Source of the DNA: Acidaminococcaceae bacterium
Lineage (GTDB): Bacteria; Bacillota; Negativicutes; Acidaminococcales; Acidaminococcaceae
Direction: 5' to 3'
NCBI GenBank assembly: GCA_017443165.1
Contig: JAFSOW010000183.1
Coordinates: 1-5,097 of the forward strand
DNA: 5,097 nucleotides
Positions 1 to 4,692 of this stretch are shown here, one piece after another; position 1 is the stretch's first letter; every line of letters starts with the position of its first letter. The notes beneath the pieces were generated by a model, which worked only from the letters and a program-made list of their open reading frames with translations, searched no databases and was not told the DNA's origin. The translations under genes and the position numbers were made by a program.

Positions 1-693
1 CACATGCTTACGGGTACGGCGAATATAATCCGCCACCCGGTTTTCAAAGGGAAGCATCCCCGTCACATTAAAATGTCTGGTGCCCGTGATAAGATTCCGC
101 TTATTGGCATTTTCCCCTGTGAGCTGGAACGCCAGCAGATGGCACCGGTTGTACAGATATTTCTTATCTATCTCCTCATACTTGCTGTAACGCCAGCCGG
201 TAGGCTTGACCATACCGAGAGGCCCCCTGGGCCGGATGGGCAGGAATTCCGGTCCCAGCTTGCCGTAAGCGGAGCCGCAGCGCCCCAGTTCGTCCAAAGG
301 CGAAAAAGAATAGTAGGGATTGTTCTTTGCCTTGAATTCCGCGGAAAACTGCGGTTCGTTTCCGTACAGTACAATAAAGGTCCGTCCTTCGCTTTCCGGC
401 AAATTATCCAGTGTCACAAACGGCGCGCTTTGGGCTAAGGCACTGAAATCTGCAGGAGCCCCGGGGAACACTGGGGCATTATGCCTTCTCATCCCGTTTT
501 TCAGAACATCGGCCGCTTCCGATAAGCTGTCCGACTGAACGATACGGCGGCCCCAGTCAAAAAACTGACTGGCCCCGTATCGCGGATAGCCTGCGTACTC
601 CAGCCCAAAAAGCGCCAAAAACAGCAACAGTACCACGCGCAGCAGTACCCATCTTAACTTTTCTGCCAAACGGGTGCCTTTACGCGCCGCCAT
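1..693 (-). CDS. Membrane-anchored DNA/RNA non-specific endonuclease (EndA / DNA-entry nuclease type), 3' end cut by window
   Basis: 231 codons are visible, from ATG at 693-691 to the window edge, with no stop, so the C-terminus is missing. Residues about 15-36 form one hydrophobic segment after a basic start (AARKGTR), which fits a signal anchor placing the nuclease domain outside the cytoplasmic membrane. The beta-beta-alpha-metal nuclease core is visible at about 170-231: NRCH at 182-185 stands where most family members have DRGH, with H185 the expected general base. ENANKRNLITGTR follows, then N209 as the likely metal ligand and E217 eight residues later, the spacing known for this superfamily. 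The run GMLPFENRVADYI matches Firmicute EndA/DNA-entry nucleases by memory. The family cleaves DNA without sequence specificity, in pneumococcus during uptake of transforming DNA. A GGGAGG ribosome binding site at 702-707 lies 8 bases before the ATG. The gene begins only 17 bases after a terminator T-tract, and no clear promoter of its own is visible. The family is well supported; a role in competence is inferred. Confidence 0.88.
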   Translation of the reverse strand, partial: MAARKGTRLAEKLRWVLLRVVLLLFLALFGLEYAGYPRYGASQFFDWGRRIVQSDSLSEAADVLKNGMRRHNAPVFPGAPADFSALAQSAPFVTLDNLPESEGRTFIVLYGNEPQFSAEFKAKNNPYYSFSPLDELGRCGSAYGKLGPEFLPIRPRGPLGMVKPTGWRYSKYEEIDKKYLYNRCHLLAFQLTGENANKRNLITGTRHFNVTGMLPFENRVADYIRRTRKHV

Positions 694-710
694 CTGTCTT
701 GCCTCCCGTC

Positions 711-752
711 AAAAAAGAGGCGGCTACAGTATACAATTATGCTGTAGCCACC
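711..752 (-). terminator. Intrinsic terminator between the DUF937 gene and the nuclease gene
   Basis: Read on the minus strand, GGTGGCTACAG (752-742) pairs with CTGTAGCCGCC (729-719), giving an 11-bp stem with one G-U pair. It is followed at once by TCTTTTTT (718-711). On the minus strand the loop region is partly self-complementary. The plus strand has no comparable T-run after the hairpin, so the terminator acts on leftward transcripts leaving the DUF937 gene. It ends just before the nuclease ribosome binding site, so it could also work as an attenuator in the nuclease leader. Confidence 0.85.
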
Positions 753-778
753 GAACACCTTTTGATTCCCAACGTATT

Positions 779-804
779 GGAACTGCTGATTAATCACCAG
801 TTCC
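779..804. repeat. 26-bp dyad just after the DUF937 stop codon
   Basis: GGAACTG (779-785) and CAGTTCC (798-804) are perfect inverted arms. Between them the ten bases TGATTAATCA (787-796) are themselves palindromic, so the whole element is symmetric apart from one central-flanking pair (786 and 797). On the minus strand it starts two bases after the DUF937 TAA and no T-tract follows, so it is not an ordinary terminator in that direction. On the plus strand it is followed by CTTTATTTT-like sequence, but no plus-strand gene ends here. It could be a transcript-stabilising hairpin or a protein-binding site. Confidence 0.6.
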
Positions 805-805
805 T

Positions 806-1390
806 TTATTTTAACATGGAGAGAAGTCCCAGCAAATCGCTCCCGTCAAAAGAAGCCTGGTTCTGGGGACGCCTCTGAGGAGCGCCTCCCTGAGCCTGGG
901 ACATCATCTGCATAAATCCCATGATGTCCGATGCATCAATCCCGTCACTCAGGTCGATGGGCGGTTTCTGAGGCTGGGCCGGCGCCCGGTTGGACGCAGC
1001 GGACAGACTGTTAAGCAATACCGGAGCCAGCGCTCCCAGAGCAGATCCCACCTGGTCGTTGCTCAGACCGCTCTGACGGGACAGGCCGTTCATAACGGAA
1101 GAAGAATTGCTGCCCAGGATGTGCTGCAGAATCCTCGCGCCGTCATCAATATCCGCTGTTTCAAACTGTTCCGCTACGGAACCGGTCTCCGTATGCTCGG
1201 TCAGGGCCTGCTGAAGGGACTCAGCGCCGGACTTGGTAGAAGCATTAGCCGTCAGAGCCCGCAGCAGGATCGGCAGCGCAGCAGTGATCAGCGCAGCCAT
1301 CTGGTCGTTATTTCCGCCGGTCCTTCTGGACATTGTATCCAGCGAAGAAGAAGAGGTCATCGATTTTAACAACGTTTCCAGTAAACTCAT
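806..1390 (-). CDS. DUF937 domain protein of unknown function
   Basis: A 194-residue protein starts at ATG 1390-1388, with AAGGAG at 1404-1399 placed 8 bases upstream. It resembles the DUF937 family: a helical, Ala/Leu-rich core with the pattern QMAALITAALPILLRAL (30-46), SGAESLQQAL (54-63), GARILQHILGS (84-94), then SRQSGLSNDQVGSALGALAPVLLNSL (104-129). The family has no established function. No signal peptide or membrane span is seen, so it is probably cytoplasmic. After a Pro/Gln/Ala-rich linker (about 134-145) there are two similar short amphipathic segments, DASDIMGFMQMM (152-163) and DGSDLLGLLSML (182-193), separated by a Gln/Gly/Arg-rich stretch. The gene lies downstream of pilT, but a good -10 box and two dyads in the 96-bp gap suggest its own promoter, and a strong terminator follows it. 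A link to pilus function is only positional. Confidence 0.82.
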   Translation of the reverse strand: MSLLETLLKSMTSSSSLDTMSRRTGGNNDQMAALITAALPILLRALTANASTKSGAESLQQALTEHTETGSVAEQFETADIDDGARILQHILGSNSSSVMNGLSRQSGLSNDQVGSALGALAPVLLNSLSAASNRAPAQPQKPPIDLSDGIDASDIMGFMQMMSQAQGGAPQRRPQNQASFDGSDLLGLLSMLK

Positions 1391-1398
1391 GATAGCAT

Positions 1399-1404
1399 CT
1401 CCTT
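1399..1404 (-). promoter_or_regulatory. Ribosome binding site of the DUF937 gene
   Basis: AAGGAG read on the minus strand, 8 bases before the ATG at 1390. It fixes the start at MSLLETLL; no in-frame alternative is as well placed. Confidence 0.85.
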
Positions 1405-1429
1405 TTCATTGAAAAATAATAATTAACAC

Positions 1430-1444
1430 AATACTGTTAGTATT
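1430..1444. promoter_or_regulatory. Small dyad at the predicted transcription start of the DUF937 gene
   Basis: AATACT and AGTATT are perfect 6-bp arms around a 3-base centre. The element directly abuts the -10 box (1445-1450), so it would cover the transcription start expected about 7 bases downstream of that box. This is a typical place for a repressor operator. The 15-bp size is modest in AT-rich DNA, so chance is possible. Confidence 0.4.
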
Positions 1445-1474
1445 ATTATACCTTGAACAGTGGCTGTGACGCAA
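1445..1474 (-). promoter_or_regulatory. Candidate sigma-70-type promoter for the DUF937 gene
   Basis: On the minus strand a perfect TATAAT lies at 1450-1445. With an 18-base spacer the -35 would be TTGCGT (1474-1469), matching TTGACA only in its first three bases, so the -35 is weak. That weak -35 lies within the right-hand part of the 1467-1489 dyad, which fits a regulated promoter. The expected start is near 1438, giving a leader of about 48 bases before the ATG. Confidence 0.55.
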
Positions 1475-1489
1475 ATATAATTTGCGTCA
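1467..1489. promoter_or_regulatory. 23-bp perfect dyad overlapping the pilT stop codon and the DUF937 -35 region
   Basis: Ten-base arms, TGACGCAAAT and ATTTGCGTCA on the minus strand, surround a 3-base centre with no mismatch. The first TGA (1489-1487) is the pilT stop codon. The other arm overlaps the putative -35 of the downstream gene. No T-run follows on the minus strand (the next bases are CAGCC), so it is not a standard intrinsic terminator. An operator for a dimeric regulator, or a 3'-end hairpin protecting the pilBT mRNA, are the two readings. I do not recognise the motif as the site of a named regulator. Confidence 0.6.
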
Positions 1490-2467
1490 AAAATGTGATT
1501 TTAGTTCCTCAAGGGCGGCCTCCATTGTCTGCATGCCATACTGACCGCCGGTTTGAATATAAGAGCCCATTTGCTGCGTCTTCCCTTCCCGGATCAGGTT
1601 GCGCAAAGCAGGCGTAACGATCATAATTTCAAAGGCCGCCGTCCGGCCGCCTCTCTTATCAGGCAAAAGTTGCTGTGAAACCACCCCCTGCAGACAGCCG
1701 GCCAGTTGGACACGTATCTGCCGCTGCTGCTGATCCGGGAATACATCTATAATGCGGTCAACAGTTTCCACCGCGCTGCGGGTATGGAGCGTAGCCAGCA
1801 CCAGATGGCCGGTTTCCGCTGCCGTAACGGCAATGGAAATCGTTTCCAGATCACGCAGTTCCCCAACAACGATCACGTCAGGATCCTCCCTCAGCGCCGC
1901 CCTGAGCCCGGAGGCAAAATCCACGGTATCGCTTCCAACCTCCCGCTGATGAATCAGGCTTCTGTCTGAAGTGAATCTGTATTCTACAGGATCTTCCAAC
2001 GTTAAAATATGTACAGCCCTGTTCCTGTTAATTTCATTAATGATCGCGGCAAGCGTCGTACTTTTACCGGAACCCGTAACGCCGGTAATCAACGCCAGAC
2101 CGCTTTTTAACTCTGAAAGTTTCCGCAGCGCTTCCGGCAATCCCAGTCCATGGCAAGTGGGAATACTGTTGGGAATAATCCGGACAGCAGCGTCCAACCT
2201 TTCCATGCTGCGGTATAAGTTGATACGGAAACGGTGTCCGGTAGAAAGCGCATAAGCGAAATCACATTCGCCTTTTATCTTCAACGCAGTACACTGTTTT
2301 TCCGGCAGTATCGGCTCAAACAGAGAGAAAACGTCAGGCAGAACACCGCCCGGTTTTGCCAATGCCCCGGCAACGCGGACAATGATTGGCCCCCCTTCAC
2401 TTATATGCAAGTCGGATGCGTTCATTTCCGCTGCCTGCAGCAACAGTTGGTCTATCCTGCAACTCAT
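1487..2467 (-). CDS. pilT: PilT, type IV pilus retraction ATPase
   Basis: A 326-residue hexameric secretion-type ATPase, slightly shorter than typical PilT (about 340-350). PilT depolymerises the pilus from the cytoplasmic side, powering twitching and pulling in DNA. The N-terminal domain has the ASDLHIS motif (17-23). The P-loop GVTGSGKST is at 129-137 (K135), the Asp box TLEDPVEY at 156-163, Walker B DVIVVGELRD at 197-206 (E203), and the His box TGHLVLATLH at 219-228. The PilT hallmark AIRNLIRE appears as ALRNLIRE (287-294), then a C-terminal GGQYGMQTMEAAL. The P-loop has Val where Pro is more usual, which is a tolerated position. There is no Cys4 zinc motif, as expected for PilT and unlike PilB. 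The ATG (2467-2465) lies one base after the pilB stop, and only a weak G-rich stretch precedes it, so translation is probably coupled to pilB. The stop codon lies inside a perfect dyad. Confidence 0.95.
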   Translation of the reverse strand: MSCRIDQLLLQAAEMNASDLHISEGGPIIVRVAGALAKPGGVLPDVFSLFEPILPEKQCTALKIKGECDFAYALSTGHRFRINLYRSMERLDAAVRIIPNSIPTCHGLGLPEALRKLSELKSGLALITGVTGSGKSTTLAAIINEINRNRAVHILTLEDPVEYRFTSDRSLIHQREVGSDTVDFASGLRAALREDPDVIVVGELRDLETISIAVTAAETGHLVLATLHTRSAVETVDRIIDVFPDQQQRQIRVQLAGCLQGVVSQQLLPDKRGGRTAAFEIMIVTPALRNLIREGKTQQMGSYIQTGGQYGMQTMEAALEELKSHF

Positions 2468-2468
2468 C

Positions 2469-3701
2469 TCACACCGTCCCCATCACGCGCAGTAATTCGT
2501 GTACTGATGTAACGCCTTGCATTACTTTTTGTATGCCGTCTTCTTCCAGGGAAGAAATGTCCGGAAATTCTCTTTTTGCCGCGTTCCACAGTTCCGATTC
2601 CGAAGCGCCGCAGATGATCTTGTCTTTTAAAACCCCATTGACCGGCAGTACTTCATGTACAGCCATACGTCCCCTGTATCCGGACTGACGGCATGCGTCA
2701 CAACCGGATTGCCGGTATAATATCAAGCTGTCCGGTTCTTTCATTTCATCCCGCTTATTTCCTTCACAGACCGGGTTTCGAAAGCGCTTCCATTCCCACG
2801 TGGCTTTTTCCGCCATGTATTTTTTTTTGCAGGCCGGACACAGCTTCCGCACCAGACGCTGGGCCACGACCCCGCGCAGGGCCGATGCCGCCAGAAAAGG
2901 TTCTATGCCCATGTCCAGCAGACGTGTAACCGCGCCGGTAGCTGTATTGGTATGCAGGGTGCTGAAAACAAGATGCCCGGTCAGTGCGGCCTGAATGGCT
3001 ATCTCCGCAGTTTCCCGGTCACGTATCTCCCCAATCATGATAATGTTGGGATCCTGCCGTAAAATAGCACGCAACCCATTGGCAAAGGTCATTCCAATCT
3101 TCGTGTTGACCGCAACCTGATTCACCCCTTCCATACGATACTCAACGGGGTCTTCCACCGTGATGAGGTTCCGCTCCGGCTGGTTCAGTTCCTGCAGTGT
3201 CGCGTACAGCGTGGTAGTCTTTCCGCTGCCGGTGGGCCCGGTAATCAGAACTAACCCGTAGGATGCTTTGTACATGGTCCTGTACCGGGCCAGGTTTTCC
3301 CCGGTAAAACCCATGTCCTCCAACCGGAGCTGATTCGTTCCCGAATCCAGCACCCGGATGACGATTTTTTCTCCCTGTATTGTAGGAAGGGAAGAAATAC
3401 GCAGATCAATCTTCTGTCCGCTGTGGGTAACCTGTGCCCTTCCGTCCTGCGGTTTGCGTTTTTCCGCTATATCCATACCTGCCATCAGCTTCACACAGGA
3501 AATCAGTGCTGTATGGCGTTCCATCGGAATTCTTTGCGCCTGCTGCAACACCCCGTCAATCCGGTACCGGACCCGGTTACGTTCCGTCCCCGGTTCCAAA
3601 TGGATATCACTGGCCCCTGCTTTCAGACCCTGTACGATAATCCCATCCAGCAGATGCAAAACCGGTGCATCTTCCGCTTTCAGCTGGTATTGTAACAACA
3701 A
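2469..3701 (-). CDS. pilB: PilB/GspE-type type IV pilus extension ATPase, lacking the usual N-terminal domain
   Basis: A 410-residue ATPase powering pilin polymerisation at the inner-membrane platform. Visible in order: ASDIHLEP (30-37), KRKPQDGR (81-88), P-loop GPTGSGKTT (155-163, K161), Asp box TVEDPVEY (181-188), Walker B NIIMIGEIRD (219-228, E225) and His box TGHLVFSTLH (241-250). A split zinc-binding CPAC (288-291) and CDAC (334-337) follow, then GYRGRMAVHEVL (341-352). The Cys4 module and C-terminal layout are those of PilB/GspE, not PilT. Typical PilB is about 560 residues; the N-terminal GspE_N/MshEN region is absent, so the protein starts almost directly at the conserved core, as in ComGA. 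The start is TTG (3701-3699), five bases after AAAAGGAG; the nearby ATG at 3706 is out of frame and stops after eight codons. The reading frame is closed upstream by TAA at 3749-3747, with no ATG or GTG between. It forms an operon with pilT. Confidence 0.92.
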   Translation of the reverse strand: MLLQYQLKAEDAPVLHLLDGIIVQGLKAGASDIHLEPGTERNRVRYRIDGVLQQAQRIPMERHTALISCVKLMAGMDIAEKRKPQDGRAQVTHSGQKIDLRISSLPTIQGEKIVIRVLDSGTNQLRLEDMGFTGENLARYRTMYKASYGLVLITGPTGSGKTTTLYATLQELNQPERNLITVEDPVEYRMEGVNQVAVNTKIGMTFANGLRAILRQDPNIIMIGEIRDRETAEIAIQAALTGHLVFSTLHTNTATGAVTRLLDMGIEPFLAASALRGVVAQRLVRKLCPACKKKYMAEKATWEWKRFRNPVCEGNKRDEMKEPDSLILYRQSGCDACRQSGYRGRMAVHEVLPVNGVLKDKIICGASESELWNAAKREFPDISSLEEDGIQKVMQGVTSVHELLRVMGTV

Positions 3702-3706
3702 ATCAT

Positions 3707-3714
3707 CTCCTTTT
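3707..3714 (-). promoter_or_regulatory. Ribosome binding site that decides the TTG start of pilB
   Basis: AAAAGGAG on the minus strand, five bases before TTG 3701. An ATG begins immediately after the site (3706-3704), too close to be used and in a frame that ends after eight codons. The TTG is therefore the best start, and likely lowers expression compared with ATG. Confidence 0.75.
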
Positions 3715-3772
3715 CCTGTATTATCCTGTTTTCTAAGGACACGAGATTATATTACCGGCACTCTCCTGTATT
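3714..3772 (-). repeat. Three phased AAWACAGGA direct repeats upstream of pilB
   Basis: On the minus strand AATACAGGA occurs at 3772-3764 and 3722-3714, and AAAACAGGA at 3732-3724. The copies are offset by 40 and 10 bases, near-integral helical turns, so all would lie on one face of the DNA. The copy nearest the gene runs into the AAAAGGAG ribosome binding site. Tandem direct repeats with 10-11 bp period are typical of OmpR/PhoB-type regulator sites. That identity is inference, and the short motif could in part be chance resemblance to the ribosome binding site. Confidence 0.45.
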
Positions 3773-3799
3773 TTAAATATTACATAAAGCCCAATTATA
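3746..3799 (-). promoter_or_regulatory. Candidate -10 elements for pilBT in the divergent region
   Basis: Two perfect TATAAT boxes occur on the minus strand, at 3799-3794 and at 3751-3746. Neither has a recognisable TTGACA-like box 16-18 bases upstream, only A/T runs. Use of the nearer box would give a leader of about 40 bases; the farther one about 90. In DNA this AT-rich a TATAAT can arise by chance, so which one is active is not decided by the sequence. Confidence 0.4.
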
Positions 3800-3859
3800 A
3801 ACTTTTTGTGAACTATTTTTTTTAATTTTGGTAAATTCCCCTGGTTTTGTATAAATCCA

Positions 3860-3882
3860 CATAAATCAGAAAACTATTTATG
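3860..3882. repeat. Inverted repeat CATAAAT-N9-ATTTATG in the divergent region
   Basis: Perfect 7-bp arms with a 9-base spacer, about 40 bases upstream of the TATAAT that precedes the pilP-like gene. The position suits an activator or repressor site. AT-only arms apart from one C/G pair make chance occurrence quite possible here. Confidence 0.3.
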
Positions 3883-3922
3883 AACTTTCAGACAACCGCT
3901 TTCCTTTTCTCCCCGGCAGCGC

Positions 3923-3928
3923 TATAAT
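3923..3928 (+). promoter_or_regulatory. Candidate -10 box for the pilP-like/pilQ transcript
   Basis: A perfect TATAAT lies 65 bases before the ATG at 3993. The best -35 with a 17-base spacer is TTTCCT (3900-3905), a poor match, so activation by another factor is plausible. The predicted start near 3935 would place the in-frame ATG at 3927 upstream of the transcript, which argues for the start at 3993. Confidence 0.5.
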
Positions 3929-3980
3929 GACATTGTTGCGGCAAACACAGGAAAAATACAGACATTGCGTACGCGCTTTC

Positions 3981-3986
3981 AGGAGG
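3981..3986 (+). promoter_or_regulatory. Ribosome binding site that decides the start of the pilP-like gene
   Basis: A perfect AGGAGG six bases before ATG 3993. The in-frame ATG at 3927 has no comparable site and would add a highly basic 22-residue extension before the lipoprotein signal peptide. Confidence 0.88.
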
Positions 3987-3992
3987 AAACGC

Positions 3993-4667
3993 ATGCGCGG
4001 CATTTTACAAATTAATAAATCTTTTTCCGGAAAACTTACAATCTTTATGGTTTTTTCTTTTTTTATATCGGGATGTAATACCGCTAACGAGCCGGTTTCT
4101 GTTCCGCAGGTCACGGGAAAAAAAGAAGCAGCCAGTTACAGTCAGACCAAAAATATACAGGCTGACTCCATAGTGAATACACGTAAAAAGATACCAGAGA
4201 CACCTGTAACTCACAGTGCCTCTGGTATTTTATTGCCTGAAAAGAAGGCAGACAAAAACAGGATTTACGATTCGACACCGGACGACAAGCATCCGGACGC
4301 TGCCATACAGCACGATCCCTTTGCCCTGCCTGAAGCATTGCGGAAACAACAGCATGTTACACAGGGAAAGAAAAGTTTTGCGTCAGGAAAGAATCGTTTT
4401 GAGGAATCCCTGAAACGTACCGACGCACAACAATCCGCTGCATCTCCCGCTCCCGGTTCGCAGGAACCGTGCGTTGCCGGCGTCTTTGACAACGGTAAAG
4501 AAAAACTCGCATTGCTTCACTGGCAGAGAATCCAGGGGGCTTTCCGCCGCGGCGAATCCTTAGGGAACGGATATTACGTAAGGGAAATCACAGCAGCGGC
4601 TGTATCGCTTTATCCGGAAAAGAGTGGTTCCGGTATGAAGCCTGTTACGCTGACATTACAACAATAA
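3993..4667 (+). CDS. PilP-like type IV pilus alignment lipoprotein
   Basis: A 224-residue predicted lipoprotein. Residues 1-28 form a lipoprotein signal peptide: basic start, hydrophobic TIFMVFSFF, and lipobox ISGC with the acylated cysteine at 28. A long polar, Lys/Gln/Ser-rich linker follows (about 29-105). Then comes a DPF motif (108-110, within HDPFALP) and a C-terminal domain (about 160-222) with the pattern VAGVF...LALLHW...RRGESLGNGYYVREITAAAVSLY. This matches the homology-region fold of PilP/GspC: short strands, a G-x-x-L-G-x-G-Y-x-V turn and a closing strand. PilP is an inner-membrane lipoprotein that links the PilMNO platform to the PilQ secretin, and here the gene lies 25 bases before a secretin gene, as in pilPQ. 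No pilMNO precedes it in this window. The fold call rests on pattern and context, not on close sequence identity, and the length exceeds typical PilP because of the linker. A terminator-like hairpin lies in the linker-coding part. Confidence 0.78.
   Translation: MRGILQINKSFSGKLTIFMVFSFFISGCNTANEPVSVPQVTGKKEAASYSQTKNIQADSIVNTRKKIPETPVTHSASGILLPEKKADKNRIYDSTPDDKHPDAAIQHDPFALPEALRKQQHVTQGKKSFASGKNRFEESLKRTDAQQSAASPAPGSQEPCVAGVFDNGKEKLALLHWQRIQGAFRRGESLGNGYYVREITAAAVSLYPEKSGSGMKPVTLTLQQ
4185..4232. terminator. Bidirectional terminator-like hairpin inside the pilP-like coding region
   Basis: ATACCAGAG (4191-4199) and CTCTGGTAT (4220-4228) are perfect 9-bp arms. The 20-base loop can fold further (CTGT at 4204-4207 with ACAG at 4213-4216), giving an extended hairpin. 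On the minus strand the stem is followed by CTTTTT (4190-4185), a good intrinsic-terminator tail. On the plus strand a shorter TTTTA follows. It falls in the linker (about residues 65-80), where the protein sequence is least constrained. It could limit antisense transcription or attenuate read-through into pilQ, but this is unproven. Confidence 0.5.
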
Positions 4668-4675
4668 TGGTATAC

Positions 4676-4682
4676 AAGGAGG
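4676..4682 (+). promoter_or_regulatory. Ribosome binding site that decides the TTG start of pilQ
   Basis: AAGGAGG lies 10 bases before the in-frame TTG at 4693, but 28 bases before the first in-frame ATG at 4711. A TAA in the same frame sits immediately upstream of the TTG (4690-4692), so TTG is the earliest possible start. Confidence 0.72.
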
Positions 4683-4692
4683 GTTATAATAA

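Larger units (their letters stand above)
3702..3992. promoter_or_regulatory. AT-rich divergent intergenic region between pilB and the pilP-like gene
   Basis: This 291-base gap separates leftward pilBT from the rightward pilP-like/pilQ genes and holds no convincing gene. Its contents are the phased AAWACAGGA repeats and two TATAAT boxes on the pilB side. In the middle are a pair of TTTRTGAACTW repeats (3805-3815 and 3877-3887) and an inverted repeat CATAAAT/ATTTATG (3860-3866 and 3876-3882). On the right are the TATAAT and ribosome binding site of the pilP-like gene. Shared control of both transcription units from here is likely. Confidence 0.7.

Noticed and set aside
4..438. Plus-strand open frame of 144 codons
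   Set aside because: It lies antisense to the nuclease gene, has no ribosome binding site, and its translation resembles no family; the minus strand carries clear nuclease motifs.
1467..1489. Dyad after pilT as an intrinsic terminator
   Set aside because: No T-run follows on the minus strand (CAGCC follows), so it is reported as a dyad/operator candidate instead.
1706..2688. Several plus-strand open frames opposite pilT and pilB
   Set aside because: Shadows of the two ATPase genes; translations are low in recognisable pattern and rich in Ser/Arg/Cys as expected of antisense frames.
3358..3825. Plus-strand open frame of 155 codons running from inside pilB into the intergenic gap
   Set aside because: Mostly antisense to conserved pilB motifs, no ribosome binding site, Cys/Arg/Ser-rich nonsense-like translation.
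3927..3992. Upstream ATG giving a 246-residue PilP-like protein
   Set aside because: This ATG overlaps the TATAAT box, lacks a ribosome binding site and would put 22 highly basic residues before the lipoprotein signal peptide; AGGAGG before 3993 decides the start.
3878..4492. Minus-strand open frames opposite the start of the pilP-like gene
   Set aside because: They lack ribosome binding sites and family resemblance, while the plus strand shows a lipobox and a PilP-like domain.
4685..4690. TATAAT just before pilQ as an internal promoter
   Set aside because: No -35-like box at a suitable distance and the start site would fall at or after the TTG codon; more simply part of the leader between coupled genes.
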